Positions 47,065 through 59,280 of a stretch of DNA of 64,000 bases are shown one piece after another. The number at the start of each line of letters is the position of its first letter. The stretch's first letter is position 1. The translations under genes were made by a program, and so were the position numbers. Under the pieces are notes generated by a model. It saw only the letters and a program-made list of their open reading frames with translations, was not told the DNA's origin and did not search any database. This DNA is from Phocoena phocoena (lineage: Eukaryota > Chordata > Mammalia > Artiodactyla > Phocoenidae): assembly GCF_963924675.1 (NCBI RefSeq), contig NC_089234.1, positions 23,403,668-23,467,667 on the forward strand, given 5' to 3'.

Positions 47065-47641
47065 ATAGTCCCATTTGAGTTAAATGACCATTCCTGAACC
47101 ATCACTGTGCCCACTGTGATTAACCTAACTGGCTAGTCCTATCCTATGTCATGACCTATAACCTAGATGGAGGAGAAAGGAGCAGAATATACCCAACATC
47201 ACCATCTGGACTGAAAATGACCACTAGGGAATGATGGAGGAATGGCTCGCCAAAGTACACTGTATTTATACAGTGGGATGTTGATAGCTTCAGAGACTCA
47301 TCTCTTGCTGACATGTAGTCACCTTGCTATAAAAACTGTTGTCCAGAGGAGTCACATTTGCTTCTCTCAAGTGCTTAAGTGGCAATTTGGCTTTTTACTT
47401 CTGTTGTCATCACTTTACGAAGAAAGTGAGCCCACATGGTTGGGAGTAGAGAAAGCTGTGAAAACCTAAGAATTAGACCTAATCTTTTATTTCCTTCTAT
47501 CAGCTCTATGCAGTGTCTCCCCTCCAATTCAATTCAACAAAGCCATATAGAAATGCTGAGGAGGCAGCCAGTGGGACAGAGTACGGGAACAATCTGCTTA
47601 GTCTAAGTGGGAACCTGGAACAAGGAGTAGTTCTGATTTTC
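47065..47641. other. Unassigned sequence, perhaps an old repeat
   Basis: The segment 47065-47240, together with 46600-46671, has the texture of a common old mammalian interspersed repeat into which the retrocopy inserted, but I cannot name it. The rest is unassigned. Confidence 0.3.
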
Positions 47642-47649
47642 AAAAGCAG

Positions 47650-49993
47650 GAAAAAATTGCTGGGGACGATGGCAGAAGAGTAAGACACGGAGGTCACCTT
47701 CCTCTCCACAGATACACCAGAAATACATCTACACGTGGAACAACCCCTACAGAACACCTACTGAATGCTGGCAGAAGACCTCAGACCTCCCAAAAGGCAA
47801 GAAACTCCCCACGTACCTGGGTAGGGCAAAAGAAAAAAGAATAAACAGAGACAAAAGGATAGGGACGGGACCTGCACCAGTGGGAGGGAGCTGTGAAGGA
47901 GGAAAGGTTTGCACTCACTAACTAGGAAGCCCCTACGCAGGCGGAGACTGCGGGAGGCGGAGGGGGAAAGCTTCGGAGCCGCGGAGGAGAGCACAGCAAC
48001 AGGGGTGCAGAAGGCAAAGCGAAGAGATTCCCGCACAGAGGATGGTGCTGACCGGCACTCACCAGCCTGAGAGGCTTGTCTGCTCCCCCGCCGGGGCGGG
48101 CGGGGCTTCGAGTTGAGGCTCGGGCTTCGGTCGGAGCGCCGGGAGAGGACTGGGGTTGGCTGCGTGAACACAGCCTGAAGGGGTTAGTGCGCCATGGCTA
48201 GCCGGGAGGGAGTCCGGGAAAAAGTCTGGACCTGCCGAAGAGGCAAGAGACTTTTTCTTCCCTCTTTGTTTCCTGGTGCGCGAGGAGAGGGGTTTAAGAG
48301 CGCTGCTTAAAGGAGCTCCAGAGACGGGCGCGAGCCGCGGCAAAAAGCGCGGACCCCAGAGACGGGCATGGGATGCTAAGGCTGCTGCTTCAGCCACCGA
48401 GAAGCCTGTGTGCGAGTACAGGTCCCTAGCCACACCCCTCTTCCGGGGAGCCTGTGCAGCCCGCCACTGCCAGGGTCCCGGGATCCAGGGACAACTTCCC
48501 CGGGAGAACGCACGGCGCGCCTCAGGCTGGTGCAACGTCACGCCGGCCTCTGGCGCCGCAGGCCCGCCCCGCACTCCGTGCCCCTCCCTCCCCCCCGCCT
48601 GAGTGAGCCAGAGGCCCCGAATCAGCGGCTCCTTTAACCCTGTCCTGTCTGAGTGAAGAACAGACGCCCTCCGGTGACGTACACGCAGAGGCGGGGCCAA
48701 ACCCAAAGCTGAGCCCCTGTGAGCCGTGAGAACAAAGAAGAGAAAGGGAAACCTCTCCCAGCAGCCTCAGGAGCAGTGGATTAAAGCTCCACAATCAACT
48801 GGATGTACCCTGCATCTGTGGAATACATGAATAGACACGAATCATTCCAAATTAAGGAGGTGGACTCTGAGAGGAAGATTTATGATTTTTTTCCCCATTT
48901 CCTCTTTTTGTGAGTGTGTATGTGTATGCTTCTGTGAGAGATTTTGTCCGTATAGCTTTGCTTCCACCATTTGTCCTAGGGTTCGATCCGTCCGTTTTTT
49001 TTTTATTCTTGTTTTTTTTTATTTTTTTCTTAATAATTATATTTTAGTTTGATAACTTTATTTTATTTTACCATTTTTGTTTCTTTCTTTCTTTCTTTCC
49101 CTCCTTCCCTCCTTTAGACAACGAATCATCCCAAATTGAGGAGGTGGACTTTGAAAGCAAGATTTATGATTTTTTCCCCTTTCCCTCTTTTTATGCTTCT
49201 GGGTGAGATTTTCTCTGTATAGCTTTGCTTCCACCATTTGTCCTAGGGTTCTATCCATCCATTTTTGTTTTTTTTTAATTTTTTTCTTTTTTTCTCTTAA
49301 AAATTACTTTTTTATTTCAATAACTTTATTATATTTTATCTTACTTTATTTTATTTCACTTTATCTTCTTTCTTTTTTTCCTTCCCTCCTTCCTTCCTTC
49401 CTCCCTCCCTCCCTCCTTTCTTTCTTTCTACCTTTTTTTCTTTCTTTCTTTCTACTTCTACTAATTCTTTCTTTCTACTTTATCTCCCTTTTATTCTGAG
49501 CCAAGTGGATGAAAGGCACTTGGTGCTGCAGCCAGAAGTGCTGTGCCTCTGAGGTGGGAGAGCCAACCTCAGGACACTGGTCCACAAGAGACCTCCCAGC
49601 TCCACATAATATCAAACAGGGAAAATCTCCCAGAGATCTCCATCTCAACACCAGCACCCAGCTACACTCAACGACCATCAAGCTACAGTGCTGGATATCC
49701 AATGCCAAACAACTAGAAAGACAGGAACACAACCCCACCCATTAGCAGAAAGGCTGCCTAAAATCATAAAAAGTCCACAGACACCCCAAAACACACCACC
49801 AGACGTGGACCTGCCCAACAGAAAGACGAGATCCAGCCTCATCCACTAGAACACAGGCACTAGTCCCCTCCACCAGGAAGCCTACATAACCCAGTGAACC
49901 AAATTTACCACTGGGGACAGACACCAAAAACAACGGGAACTACGAACCTGCAGCCTGCAAAAAGGAGACCCCAAACACAGTAAGATAAGCAAA
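47650..49993 (+). promoter_or_regulatory. L1 5'UTR with internal promoter region
   Basis: In mammals the L1 5'UTR holds an internal RNA polymerase II promoter that allows each copy to carry its own start signal. Here the 5' end has an ATGG core ('gacgatggcag', 47665-47675) placed like the YY1 site of human L1. From about 47930 to 48720 the sequence is strongly GC- and CpG-rich for this window. From about 48880 it changes to T/C-rich tracts. Promoter activity is inferred from family knowledge only. Confidence 0.75.
48833..49485 (+). repeat. Tandemly duplicated module in the L1 5'UTR
   Basis: The segment starting 'agacacgaatcattccaaat' at 48833 is followed by a second copy from 49116 ('agacaacgaatcatcccaaa'). 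Both copies continue through 'tatagctttgcttccaccat' and 'ttgtcctagggttc' into T-rich DNA. The period is about 283 bp. The L1 at 9236 has only one copy (from about 9464). The (TTTC)n and (CCTT)n tracts at 49082-49113 and 49365-49470 lie at the module ends. Confidence 0.85.
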
Positions 49994-50886
49994 ATGAGAA
50001 GACAGAAAAACACACAGCAGATGAAGGAGCAAGATAAAAACCCACCAGACCTAATAAATGAAGAGGAAATAGGCAGTCTACCTGAAAAAGAATTCAGAAT
50101 AATGATAGTAAAGATGATCCAGAATCTTGGAAATAGAATTGACAAAATGCAAGAAACATTTAACAAGGACCTAGAAGAACTAAAGATGAAACAAAAATGA
50201 TGAACAACACAATAAATGACATTAAAAATACTCTAGATGGGATCAATAGCAGAATAACTGAGGCAGAAGAACGGATAACTGACCTGGAAGACAAAATAGT
50301 GGAAATAACTACTGCAGAGCAGAATAAAGAAAAAAGAATGAAAAGAACTGAGGACAGTCTCAGAGACCTCTGGGACAACATTAAATGCAACAACATTCGA
50401 ATTATAGGGGTTCCAGAAGAAGAAGAGAAAAAGAAAGGGATTGAGGAAATATTTGAAGAGATTATAGTTGAAAACTTCCCTAATATGGGAAAGGAAATAG
50501 TTAATCAAGTCCAGGAAGCACAGAGAGTCCCATACAGGATAAATCCAAGGAGAAATACGCCAAGACACATATTAATCAAACTGTCAAAAATTAAATACAA
50601 AGAAAATATAGTAAAAGCAGCAAGGGAAAAACAACAAATAACACACAAGGGAATCCACATAAGGTTAACAGCTGATCTTTCAGTAGAAACTCTGCAAGCC
50701 AGAAGGGACTGGCAGGACATATTTAAAGTGATGAAGGAGAAAAACCTGCAACCAAGATTACTCTACCCAGCAAGGATCTCATTCAGACTTGATGGAGAAA
50801 TTAAAACCTTTACAGACAAGCAAAAGCTCAGAGAGTTCAGCACCACCAAACCAGCTTTACAACAAATGCTAAAGGAACTTCTCTAG
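49994..50886 (+). pseudogene. L1 ORF1 (RNA-binding chaperone), one frameshift
   Basis: ORF1p is the trimeric RNA-binding protein of the L1 particle. The start at 49994 aligns with the 10252 start of the other copy. The first 68 codons run to a TGA at 50200. A one-base deletion in an A-rich run near 50190 (compare the copy at about 10455) shifts the frame. The remaining 229 codons (50197-50886) are open to the natural stop. They cover a Glu/Lys-rich coiled coil, the RNA-recognition region around 'KCNNIRIIGVPEEEEK' and the C-terminal domain ending 'TKPALQQMLKELL'. Only one lesion is visible, so the break may be recent, or a sequencing error in a homopolymer. Confidence 0.92.
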
Positions 50887-50944
50887 ACAAGAAACACAAG
50901 AGAAGGAAAAGACCTACAATAACGAACACAAAACAATTAAGAAA

Positions 50945-53900
50945 ATGGAAATAGGAACATACATATTGATAATTACCTTAAATGTAAATGGACTAAATGC
51001 TCCCACCAAAAGACACAGATTGGCTGAATGGATACAAAAACAAGACCCATGTATTTGCTGTCTAAAAGAGACCCACTTCAGACCTAGAGACACATACAGA
51101 CTGAGAGTAAGGGGGTGGAAAAAGATATTTCATGCAAATGGAAACCAAAACAAAGCTGGAGTAGCAGTACTCATATCAGACAAAATAGACTTCAACATAA
51201 AAACTATTCAAAGAGACAAAGAAGGACACTACATAATGATCAAGGGATCAATCTAAGAAGAAGATATAACAATTGTAAATATTTATGCACCCAATGTAGG
51301 AGCACCTCAATACATAAGGCAAATACTAACAGCCATAAAAGGGGAAATCGACAGTAACACATTCATACTAGGGGACTTTAACACCCCAATGGACAGATCA
51401 ACCAAAATGAAAATAAATAACGAAACACAAGCTCTAAATGATACATGAAACAAGATGGACTTAATTGATATTTATAGGACATTCCATCCAAAAACAACAG
51501 AATACACATTCTTCTGAAGTGCTCATGGAACATTCTCCAGGATAGATCATATCTTGGGTCACAAATCAAGCCTTGGTAAATTTAAGAAAATTGAAATTGT
51601 ATCAAGTATCTTTTCTGACCACAATGCTATGAGACTAGATGTCAATTACAGGAAAAGATCTGTAAAAAGTACAAACACATGGAGGCTAAACAATACACTA
51701 CTTAATAACGAAGTGATCACTGAAGAAATCAAAGAGGAAATTAAAAAATACCTAGAAACAAATGACAATGGAGACACGACGACCCAAAATCTATGGGATT
51801 CAGCAAAAGCAGTTCTAAGAGGGAAGTTTATAGCAATACAATCCTACCTTAAGAAACAGGAAACGTCTCAAATAAAAAACCTAACCTTACACCTAAAGCA
51901 ATTACAGAAAGAAGAACAAAAAAACCCCAAAGTTAGCAGAAGGAAAGAAATCATAAAAATCAGATCAGAAATAAATGAAAAAGAAATGAAGGAAACGATA
52001 GCAAAGATCAATAAAACTAAAAGCTGGTTCTTTGAGAAGAAAACCAAATTGATAAACTATTAGCCAGACTCATCAAGAAAAAAAGAGAGAAGACTCAAAT
52101 CAATAGAATTAGAAATGAAAAAGGAGAAGTAACAACTGACACTGCAGAAATACAAAAGATCATGAGAGATTACTACAAGCAACTCCATGCCAATAAAATG
52201 GACAACCTGGAAGAAATGGACAAATTCTTAGAAATGTACAACCTGCCAAGATTGAATCCGGAAGAAATAGAAAATATGAACAGACCAATCACAAGCACTG
52301 AAATTGAAACTGTGATTAAAAATCTTCCAACAAACAAAAGGCCAGGCCCAGATGGCTTCACAGGCGAATTCTATCAAACATTTAGAGAAGAGCTAACACC
52401 TATCCCTCTCCAACTCTTCCAGAATATAGCAGAGGGAGGAACACTCCCAAACTCATTCTACAAGGCCACCATCACCCTGATACCAAAAACAGACAAGGAT
52501 GTCACAAAGAAAGAAAACTACAGACCAATATCACTGATGAACATAGATGCAAAAATCCTCAACAAAATACTAGCAAACAGAATCCAACAGCACATTAAAT
52601 GGATCATACATCATGATCAAGTGGGGTTTATTCCAGGAATGCAAGGATTCTTCAATATACGCAAATCAATCAACGTCATACACCATATTAACAAACTGAA
52701 GGAGAAAAACCATATGATCATCTCAATAGATGCAGAGAAAGCTTTCGACAAAATTCAACACCCATTTATGATAAAAACCCTGCAGAAAGTAGGCATAGAG
52801 GGAACATTCCTCAACAGAATAAAGGCCATATATGACAAACCCACAGCCAACATCATCCTCAATGGCGAAAAACTGAAACCACTTCCACTAAGATCAGGAA
52901 CAAGACAAGGTTGCCCACTCTCACCACTCTTATTCAACATAGTTTTGGAAGTTTTAGCTACAGCAATCAGAGAAGAAAAGGAAATAAAAGGAATCCAAAT
53001 CAGAAAAGAAGAAGTAAAGCTGTCACTGTTTGCAGATGACATGATACTATATACATAGAGAATCCTAAAGATCCTACCAGAAAACTCCTAGAGCTAATCA
53101 ATGAATTTGGTAAAGTAGCAGGATACAAAATTAATGCACAGAAATCTCTGGCATTCCTATACGCTAATGATGAAAAATCTGAAAGTGAAATCAAGAAAAC
53201 ACTCCCATTTACCATTGCAACAAAAAGAATAAAATATCTAGGAATAAACCTACCTAAGGAGACAAAAGACCTGTATGCAGAAAATTATAAGACACTGATG
53301 AAAGAAATTAAAGATGATACAAATAGATGGAGAGATATACCATGTTCTTGGATGGGAAGAATCAACATTATGAAAATGACTCTACTACCCAAAGCAATCT
53401 ACAGATTCAATGCAATCCCTATCAAACTACCACTGGCATTTTTCACAGAACTAGAACAAAAAATTTCACAATTTGTATGGAAACACAGAAGGCCTCGAAT
53501 AGCCAAAGCAATCTTGAGAATGAAAAACGAAGCTGGAGGAATCAGGCTCCCTGACTTCAGGCTATACTACAAAGCTACAGTAATCAAGATAGTATGGTAC
53601 TGGCACAAAAACAGAAAGATAGATCAATGGAACAGGATAGAAAGCCCAGAGATAAACCCACGCACATATGGTCACCTTATCTTTGATAAAGGAGGCAGGA
53701 ATGTACAGTGGAGAAAGGACAGCCTCTTCAATAAATGGTGCTGGGAAAACTGGACAGGTACATGTAAAAGTATGAGATTAGATCACTCCCTAACACCATA
53801 CACAAAAATAAGCTCAAAATGGATTAAAGACCTAAACGTAAGGCCAGACACTATCAAACTCTTAGAGGAAAACAAAGGCAGAACACTCTATGACATAAAT

Positions 53901-54747
53901 CACAGCAAAATCCTTTTTGACCCACCTCCTAGAGAAATGGAAATAAAAACAAAAATAAACAAATGGGACCTAATGAAACTTAAAAGCTTTTGCACAGCAA
54001 AGCAAACCATAAACAAGACCAAAAGACAACCCTCAGAATGGGAGAAAGTATTTGCAAATGAAGTAACTGACAATGGATTAATCTCCAAAATTTATAAGCA
54101 ACTTATGCAACTCAATAACAAAAAAACAAACAACCCAGTCCAACAATGGACAGAAGACCTAAATAGACATTTCTCCAAAGATATACAGTCTGCCAACAAA
54201 CACATGAAAGAATGCTGAACATCATTAATCATTAGAGAAATACAAATCAAAAGTTCAATGAGATATCATCTCACACCAGTCAGAATAGCCATCATCAAAA
54301 AATCCAGAAACAATAAATGCTGCACAGGGTGTAGAGAAAATGGAACCCTCTTGTACTGTTGGTGGGAATGTAAATTGGTACAGCCACTGTGGAGAACAGT
54401 ATGGAGGTTCCTTAAAAAACTACAAATAGAACTACCATATGACCCAGCAATCCCACTACTGGGCATATACCCTGAGAAAACCATAATTCAAAGAGTCATG
54501 TACCAAAATGTTCATTGCAGCTCTATTTACAATAGCCCAGAGATGGAAACAACCTAAGTGTCCATCAACAGATGAATGGATAAAGATGTGGCACAGATAT
54601 ACAATGGAATATTACTCAGCCATAAAAAGAAACGAAATTGAGCTATTTGTAATGAGGTGGATAGACCCAGAGTCTGTCATACAGAGTGAAGTAAGTCAGA
54701 AAGAGAAAGACAAATACCGTATGCTAACACATATATATGGAATTTAA
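50945..54747 (+). pseudogene. L1 ORF2 (endonuclease / reverse transcriptase), broken
   Basis: The 58-bp gap after ORF1 is usual for L1. The endonuclease begins with 'LNVNGLNAPTKRHRL' and its 'SDH' motif survives near 51615. Three stops lie inside it, at 51254 (TAA), 51446 (TGA) and 51515 (TGA). A frameshift follows near 52045. The reverse transcriptase (52162-53058) is open over 298 codons, with '[15 protein letters not shown]', '[12 protein letters not shown]', '[14 protein letters not shown]' and the catalytic FADD at 53029-53040. Frameshifts near 53055 and 54495 and a TGA at 54216 break the C-terminus. In the Cys/His knuckle the His is Tyr ('LLYCWWEC'). Confidence 0.94.
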
Positions 54748-55113
54748 GGGGAAAAAAATGTCATGAAGAACCTAGGGGTAAGACAGGAATTAAGACACAG
54801 ACCTACTAGAGAATGGACTTGAGGATATGGGGTGGGGGAAGGGTAAGCTGTGACAAAGTGAGAGAGAGGCATGGACATATATACACTACCAAATATAATG
54901 TAGATAGCTAGTGGGAAGGAGCCGCATAGCACAGGGAGATCAGGTTGGTGCTTTGTGACCACCTAGAGGGGTGGGATAGGGAGGGTGGGAGGGAGGGAGA
55001 TGCAAGAGGGAAGAGATATGGGGACATATGTATATGTATACTGACTCACTTTGTTATAAAGCAGAAACTAACACACCATTGTAAAGCAATTATACTCCAA
55101 TAAAAAAAAGCAG

Positions 55114-55283
55114 CAGTCAGAATGGGCCTGGAATGATTATGAGGATGCCTATGGTTAGAAAAGAAATGAAATGGCATTCCAGCCTCAGAGACCAGCATGA
55201 AGAAAGAAGGGAAAATCTGTGTGGTCGCTGGGATGGTAAGGTATGGAGTCAACAGGCATGGTCCTAGCAGGAAACAAATGATA
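55114..55283. other. Unassigned sequence
   Basis: Purine-rich, no recognised repeat or gene. Confidence 0.3.
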
Positions 55284-55666
55284 GGCTTGTTCAAAAGCAA
55301 AATTCAACCAAGGAAACTTAAGATTTAATTGACTTTATTCAACAATATCAAGAATCGGGCAGGATCCAATCCAGCAAACTGAAACGATCTCTAAGGAGTT
55401 ATGCAAAATCAAAGGCTTTTATAGACAGAAGGGGGTAGAGTCAAGGAATAAGGAGATTACTTCATCTTTCTTTGGGGAGTGGAAGGGGTGTGTCAGGTAG
55501 GTTACCTCAATACTGCTGACCAGGAAATTCCACACTGACTGGGTAAGACTACATTCCTGGTAGAAGTTGAAATTTGCAGTTAGGTTAGGTATTAAGTATT
55601 GGTTTGCTGATGTGGGGCTCAGCACAAGTGTCTTCATTTGGGGCCTATTGTTTCTTTTAACAGGCT
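55284..55666 (-). mobile_element. Solo LTR of an endogenous retrovirus, minus strand
   Basis: The element (55288-55662, 375 bp) starts TG and ends CA when read on the minus strand and has 'ggct' on both sides (55284-55287 and 55663-55666). A TATA-like box ('ctataaaagcc' on the minus strand) lies at about 55413-55424 and an AATAAA at 55334-55339, in the order expected of U3-R-U5. No internal coding sequence is present, consistent with recombination between two LTRs. A 4-bp duplication is typical of class I elements; the family was not identified. Confidence 0.78.
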
Positions 55667-58600
55667 AAAAAGAATGACTGAAGAGAGTCTAATGGGGACT
55701 TTTGCAACGTATTTGGAAGGGTTACATGAAATTGTGGAACACGCCATGGCAGCAATATTAGGAAGCAGTTAAGACAGGGAGAGGCAAGGCGAACAAAACC
55801 TAGAGAAATGTATAGCAGTAGAGGAAGGCCACCTGACAGGAGTTTTGGCCTTTCATAGAGAAATGATCCCATTGCCAGCACAGCCTGGCAAAGACAGACG
55901 GCTCAGGGAATAATGACCCCAGCCTCCAGTACTCTGACTCTGCTATTTCTCTGCTGTCTCCCATTGGCCAAACACAGTGGGAAGCTCAGCTGGGATCCTC
56001 TGTGGAGATAAGCCTCCTGAGTCCCGGAGCAGGATAGACAAGATGGAGATGTGCAGGGATGAGAGCGCATTGCAGCACAGAAAAAGAGAAGGGTGGAGTT
56101 CGAGATGAGCCTGGAAAGGTAGTTTGCAGCAAGAAAACAGAAGGGGGCAACCTATTATGAAAAAGAGGCACCCTAGATTTTGATCACTCTGGAAAAAGTA
56201 CAAGATATACATGGCACACAGTATTTCTGGAAAGCTCTCTTATAGGACTGTTCTCTCAAATATTACCAATTGTTATACGTTTAGAAAGACCCTGAAGTCA
56301 GATAATCTGTGGCAACATTAACACAAGTTAATTAGGTATTATAAGAAAGTTTCTTAGGTCTTTTAATACACTAATGTACACCATGAATGTGAAAAAGTGA
56401 AATATAATAATGTAGTATTTCCAAAATACATTTAACCATTAAACTTTTAAAAATAGAACATCTCTTGGTAATACCTAGAGCTCAGTAGTGCCAACTGAGA
56501 AATTACAACTTGGCATAAACTTGCTTACTCTGTTGTGCTTTATGATATATTTTATACTTAACTATCTATCTTTTCAGTTATTTGAGGACAGGAAGGTGCC
56601 TTCTAAACCTTTTCAATCTGAAGCACTTTGCATATTGCTAGGGGGTTGCAGATGGTGAGTAGAGAAGAGACCTCTATCTGAAAATGATTAAAGAGTCAAA
56701 GTGGAGAATTGAGACATGCAGGTAAGTCTGTAGTGTACATAGGAGGGTCATGGAAGAACTGTGGTCGGGGAGGTGCATGGTACTTTTCAAAAGAGCAAGC
56801 CACAGGGAGGAATAAATTTGGGAATTAAAGTTGTACAGACCTTCAAAACGGCACGGTAGCCACACAGGGAGGAATTGTGGCCAGTTTGCCAAAGCTGTAA
56901 GCATTTCTATGGGACAGAGAACAAAAACATCCATGAGGATGAATAAAATTCATTCCCCCAAAAGCACGTCCCTTTTTAAGTCCCAGGCTCCTTCACCCGT
57001 GTTCATTTGTTTTTTATTCTAAACGTATATGAGTGTTGTGCTTAGGATCGATTTCCTGGAAAGCCACTTTAACTAGTGAAGGTTCAACAGTCATGTTCCA
57101 CTGATTGAAGGATGATGGAATAATTTATCAGTATATTACTCAATGATTCAATGAAAAAAAATATGTACGAAGTACCTACTATTTACACAGAATCATGTTG
57201 TCTAATCGTGTCCCCCATATTCTGGAAATGAAAAGAGTAAAATAGAGTCTGCACAATGCCAGAAAAGTTTCCAAATGAATGAACCAGGAAGGCAGAGAGG
57301 AGAGACACTTTTTGGAATACATACAGTTAGAACAGGACATACGTATCTTGTCTGCCTATGTCCCATGTGCAAAGCACAGACAGTGTACACACAGCCAGTA
57401 AATATCTGTCCTCTCACCACTTACCCTGTTCCAACCCCAGCTCAGGGAACATGCTGTAGCCAATCAACAGTTTATCTGCAAGAGTCTGCGGGGTTCTAGA
57501 ACTGCCATTCCAAGGGCTAAATGAGAATGCACTTGGATTACTGCAAAGAGTAACCTTGGGTTTGAAGGACCATTCTGTAATTTTCCGGGGGTAAGGGGAT
57601 GGGGAGGATATTGCCTGGTGAGCATGCAAGTTTTAAACATCATGCCAATTTTACTAGAATTGCTTAGAACCTCAGCTCTGGTGAAGTGCGGATGAGAGCA
57701 CTTCACACTGTTAACAGGAGAGGGGGCTTCTTTAGGAACTGCGCTGACCTTGAGATGACTGAAGATTTGGAGTAAAAGTCTTGATGCAGTTCATCAAATT
57801 GGATTCAAATGAAAAGTCTAATGTAGGGCCACTTTAATATCACACAAAGAACTCGTCCCTGAATTCGGGGAAATAAAAGCAGGGGGCACATGTCAGACTC
57901 AGCAAGAGCCAGGGGTATAAGGGGTGGGGGGTGGAAAGGAGAGTGTTTTGTTCTCATTGTATTTATTTTTCTCCTTAATAGAGAATAGAAGGGGGATGGC
58001 TTGATGTCTGAGATAATGCAGTGTTTCCTCAATTCAAAGATGGTCATTTGTTCCTGTTTCAAATTTGAACATCTTAAAAATTCAGGGTGAAATCTTATAT
58101 TTTCTATAAGCTATGGAAGGTCACAGAGTGGTGGCTGTCATTGCCTGGGCAGGGACAAACTTGGTTGTAATTCCTTATGACGTGACTAGACCCCTTGACA
58201 TTTCAGTCAACAAACTGTTTAAGGATCTTTTGGGAAGGAATATATTGCTGTTGGCTTTCCAACAAACGGTTATTGTCTAAAAACCTTCCATTGTCACTTT
58301 CTAGTAATGCACCAGTGCCAGAATTTACTGAATAGGTATTAGCAGCACAGAAAAATCTGGAAGACAATCACGGAGGACTGTTGATTAACACATTTAATGG
58401 CACAAAGAAGATATTGTGGAGAAAAAAATATGGATGTTGATGACTCTGAGTCAAAGAGTGATTCCTGGAGACTGACATAAAGCTGCAGAAAAAATGGACA
58501 AAATTGTACAATGAGCTAATTTCGCTACTGTTATTTAAAAGGTTTCAGGAAAAACTTGTTGATATCTAGAGAAGAAGAAATGTGTCTGAAGCGTACACTG

Positions 58601-58964
58601 TTTAATGCTTTTGATAAAAAATGGGAAATACAGCTCTTTAAGGCTATCTTACTGGCAATTTTAAGCTGTAGACCTGTTGAGAAACAATTTTATGTGTTTA
58701 GTTATTTCCTCAGTGAATAGGTCAGCAATCTATTATTTGTTGCGTGTCTCTTAGGGTAGCATGATCTGAATAATTAAGTCTTTACATAATAGAAAAGTAA
58801 AAACCTTTAAATCTATAGCTGACCCATGGGAACAATAATTTAAAATGTATAAAATGTCCCTGCCTTAGTTAAGAGTTTAAATGGATCATAATTTCACTTT
58901 TTATTGATGATTGCATCATTACCCACATAAATTCTTATATATCCATGAGGAAATTGCTACTCTT
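55667..58964. other. Mostly unique sequence, 3.3 kb
   Basis: No gene or firm repeat. The piece at 55935-56130 vaguely resembles the unnamed repeat at 28485. About 57130-57230 has an L2-like phrase ('gtacgaagtacctactattt'). The part 58110-58420 is repeat-free and even in composition and could be conserved noncoding DNA. Short minus-strand frames here have no family features. Confidence 0.35.
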
Positions 58965-59060
58965 CTCCAGTCCTTGGTTTCCTCATCTGTGCAATAAGGA
59001 AGGGAAGGGTTAACTTACTGGGCAATTTTAAGGTCATTTTATGCCTTGAATGTTTATGCT
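58965..59060 (+). repeat. MIR fragment
   Basis: Recognised by 'ttggtttcctcatctgtgca' and following sequence. Short. Confidence 0.5.
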
Positions 59061-59154
59061 TTTCTTGTATTAAAATCATTAACATTTTAGGCTGAGATTG
59101 GGTCATTTATCTTCTCTATCTATGTGAAAACTCCAACCTAGAGTGTATTTCTAG

Positions 59155-59280
59155 GTGCAGTGGAAAGAACAGCACAGCTAGATCCGGCATCTATGTGACC
59201 TAGGCCATTACCAGTTCTGGGCCACAGTTTCCTCATCTGTAAGAGGAGGAACCATACGAAGGGTCCATGAAGCTCTGCTA
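59155..59280 (+). repeat. MIR fragment
   Basis: Recognised by 'tggaaagaacagcacagcta', 'tgtgacctaggccattacc' and 'cacagtttcctcatctgtaa', the central part of MIR. Confidence 0.75.

Larger units (their letters stand above)
47642..55113 (+). mobile_element. L1 retrotransposon with long 5'UTR, near full-length, defective
   Basis: The body runs from about 47650 to 55109. It begins with an L1-type 5' end ('ggggacgatggcagaagag') and has a 2.3-kb 5'UTR, ORF1 (49994-50886), a 58-bp spacer, ORF2 (50945-54747), a 3'UTR with a polypurine tract ('gggtgggagggagggagatg') and a short A tail. A tentative 8-bp duplication 'aaaagcag' lies at 47642-47649 and 55106-55113; it overlaps the A tail, so its length is uncertain. 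ORF1 has a single frameshift, while ORF2 has several lesions, so the copy cannot move by itself. Confidence 0.96.

Noticed and set aside
48276..48602. 108-codon sense frame in the GC-rich L1 5'UTR
   Set aside because: GC-rich DNA keeps several frames open at once; no known L1 protein lies in this position on the sense strand.
49360..49500. Regular CCTT/TTTC repeats considered as a CRISPR-like array
   Set aside because: There are no spacers, units are only 4 bp, and the host is a mammal; it is a microsatellite in the L1 5'UTR.
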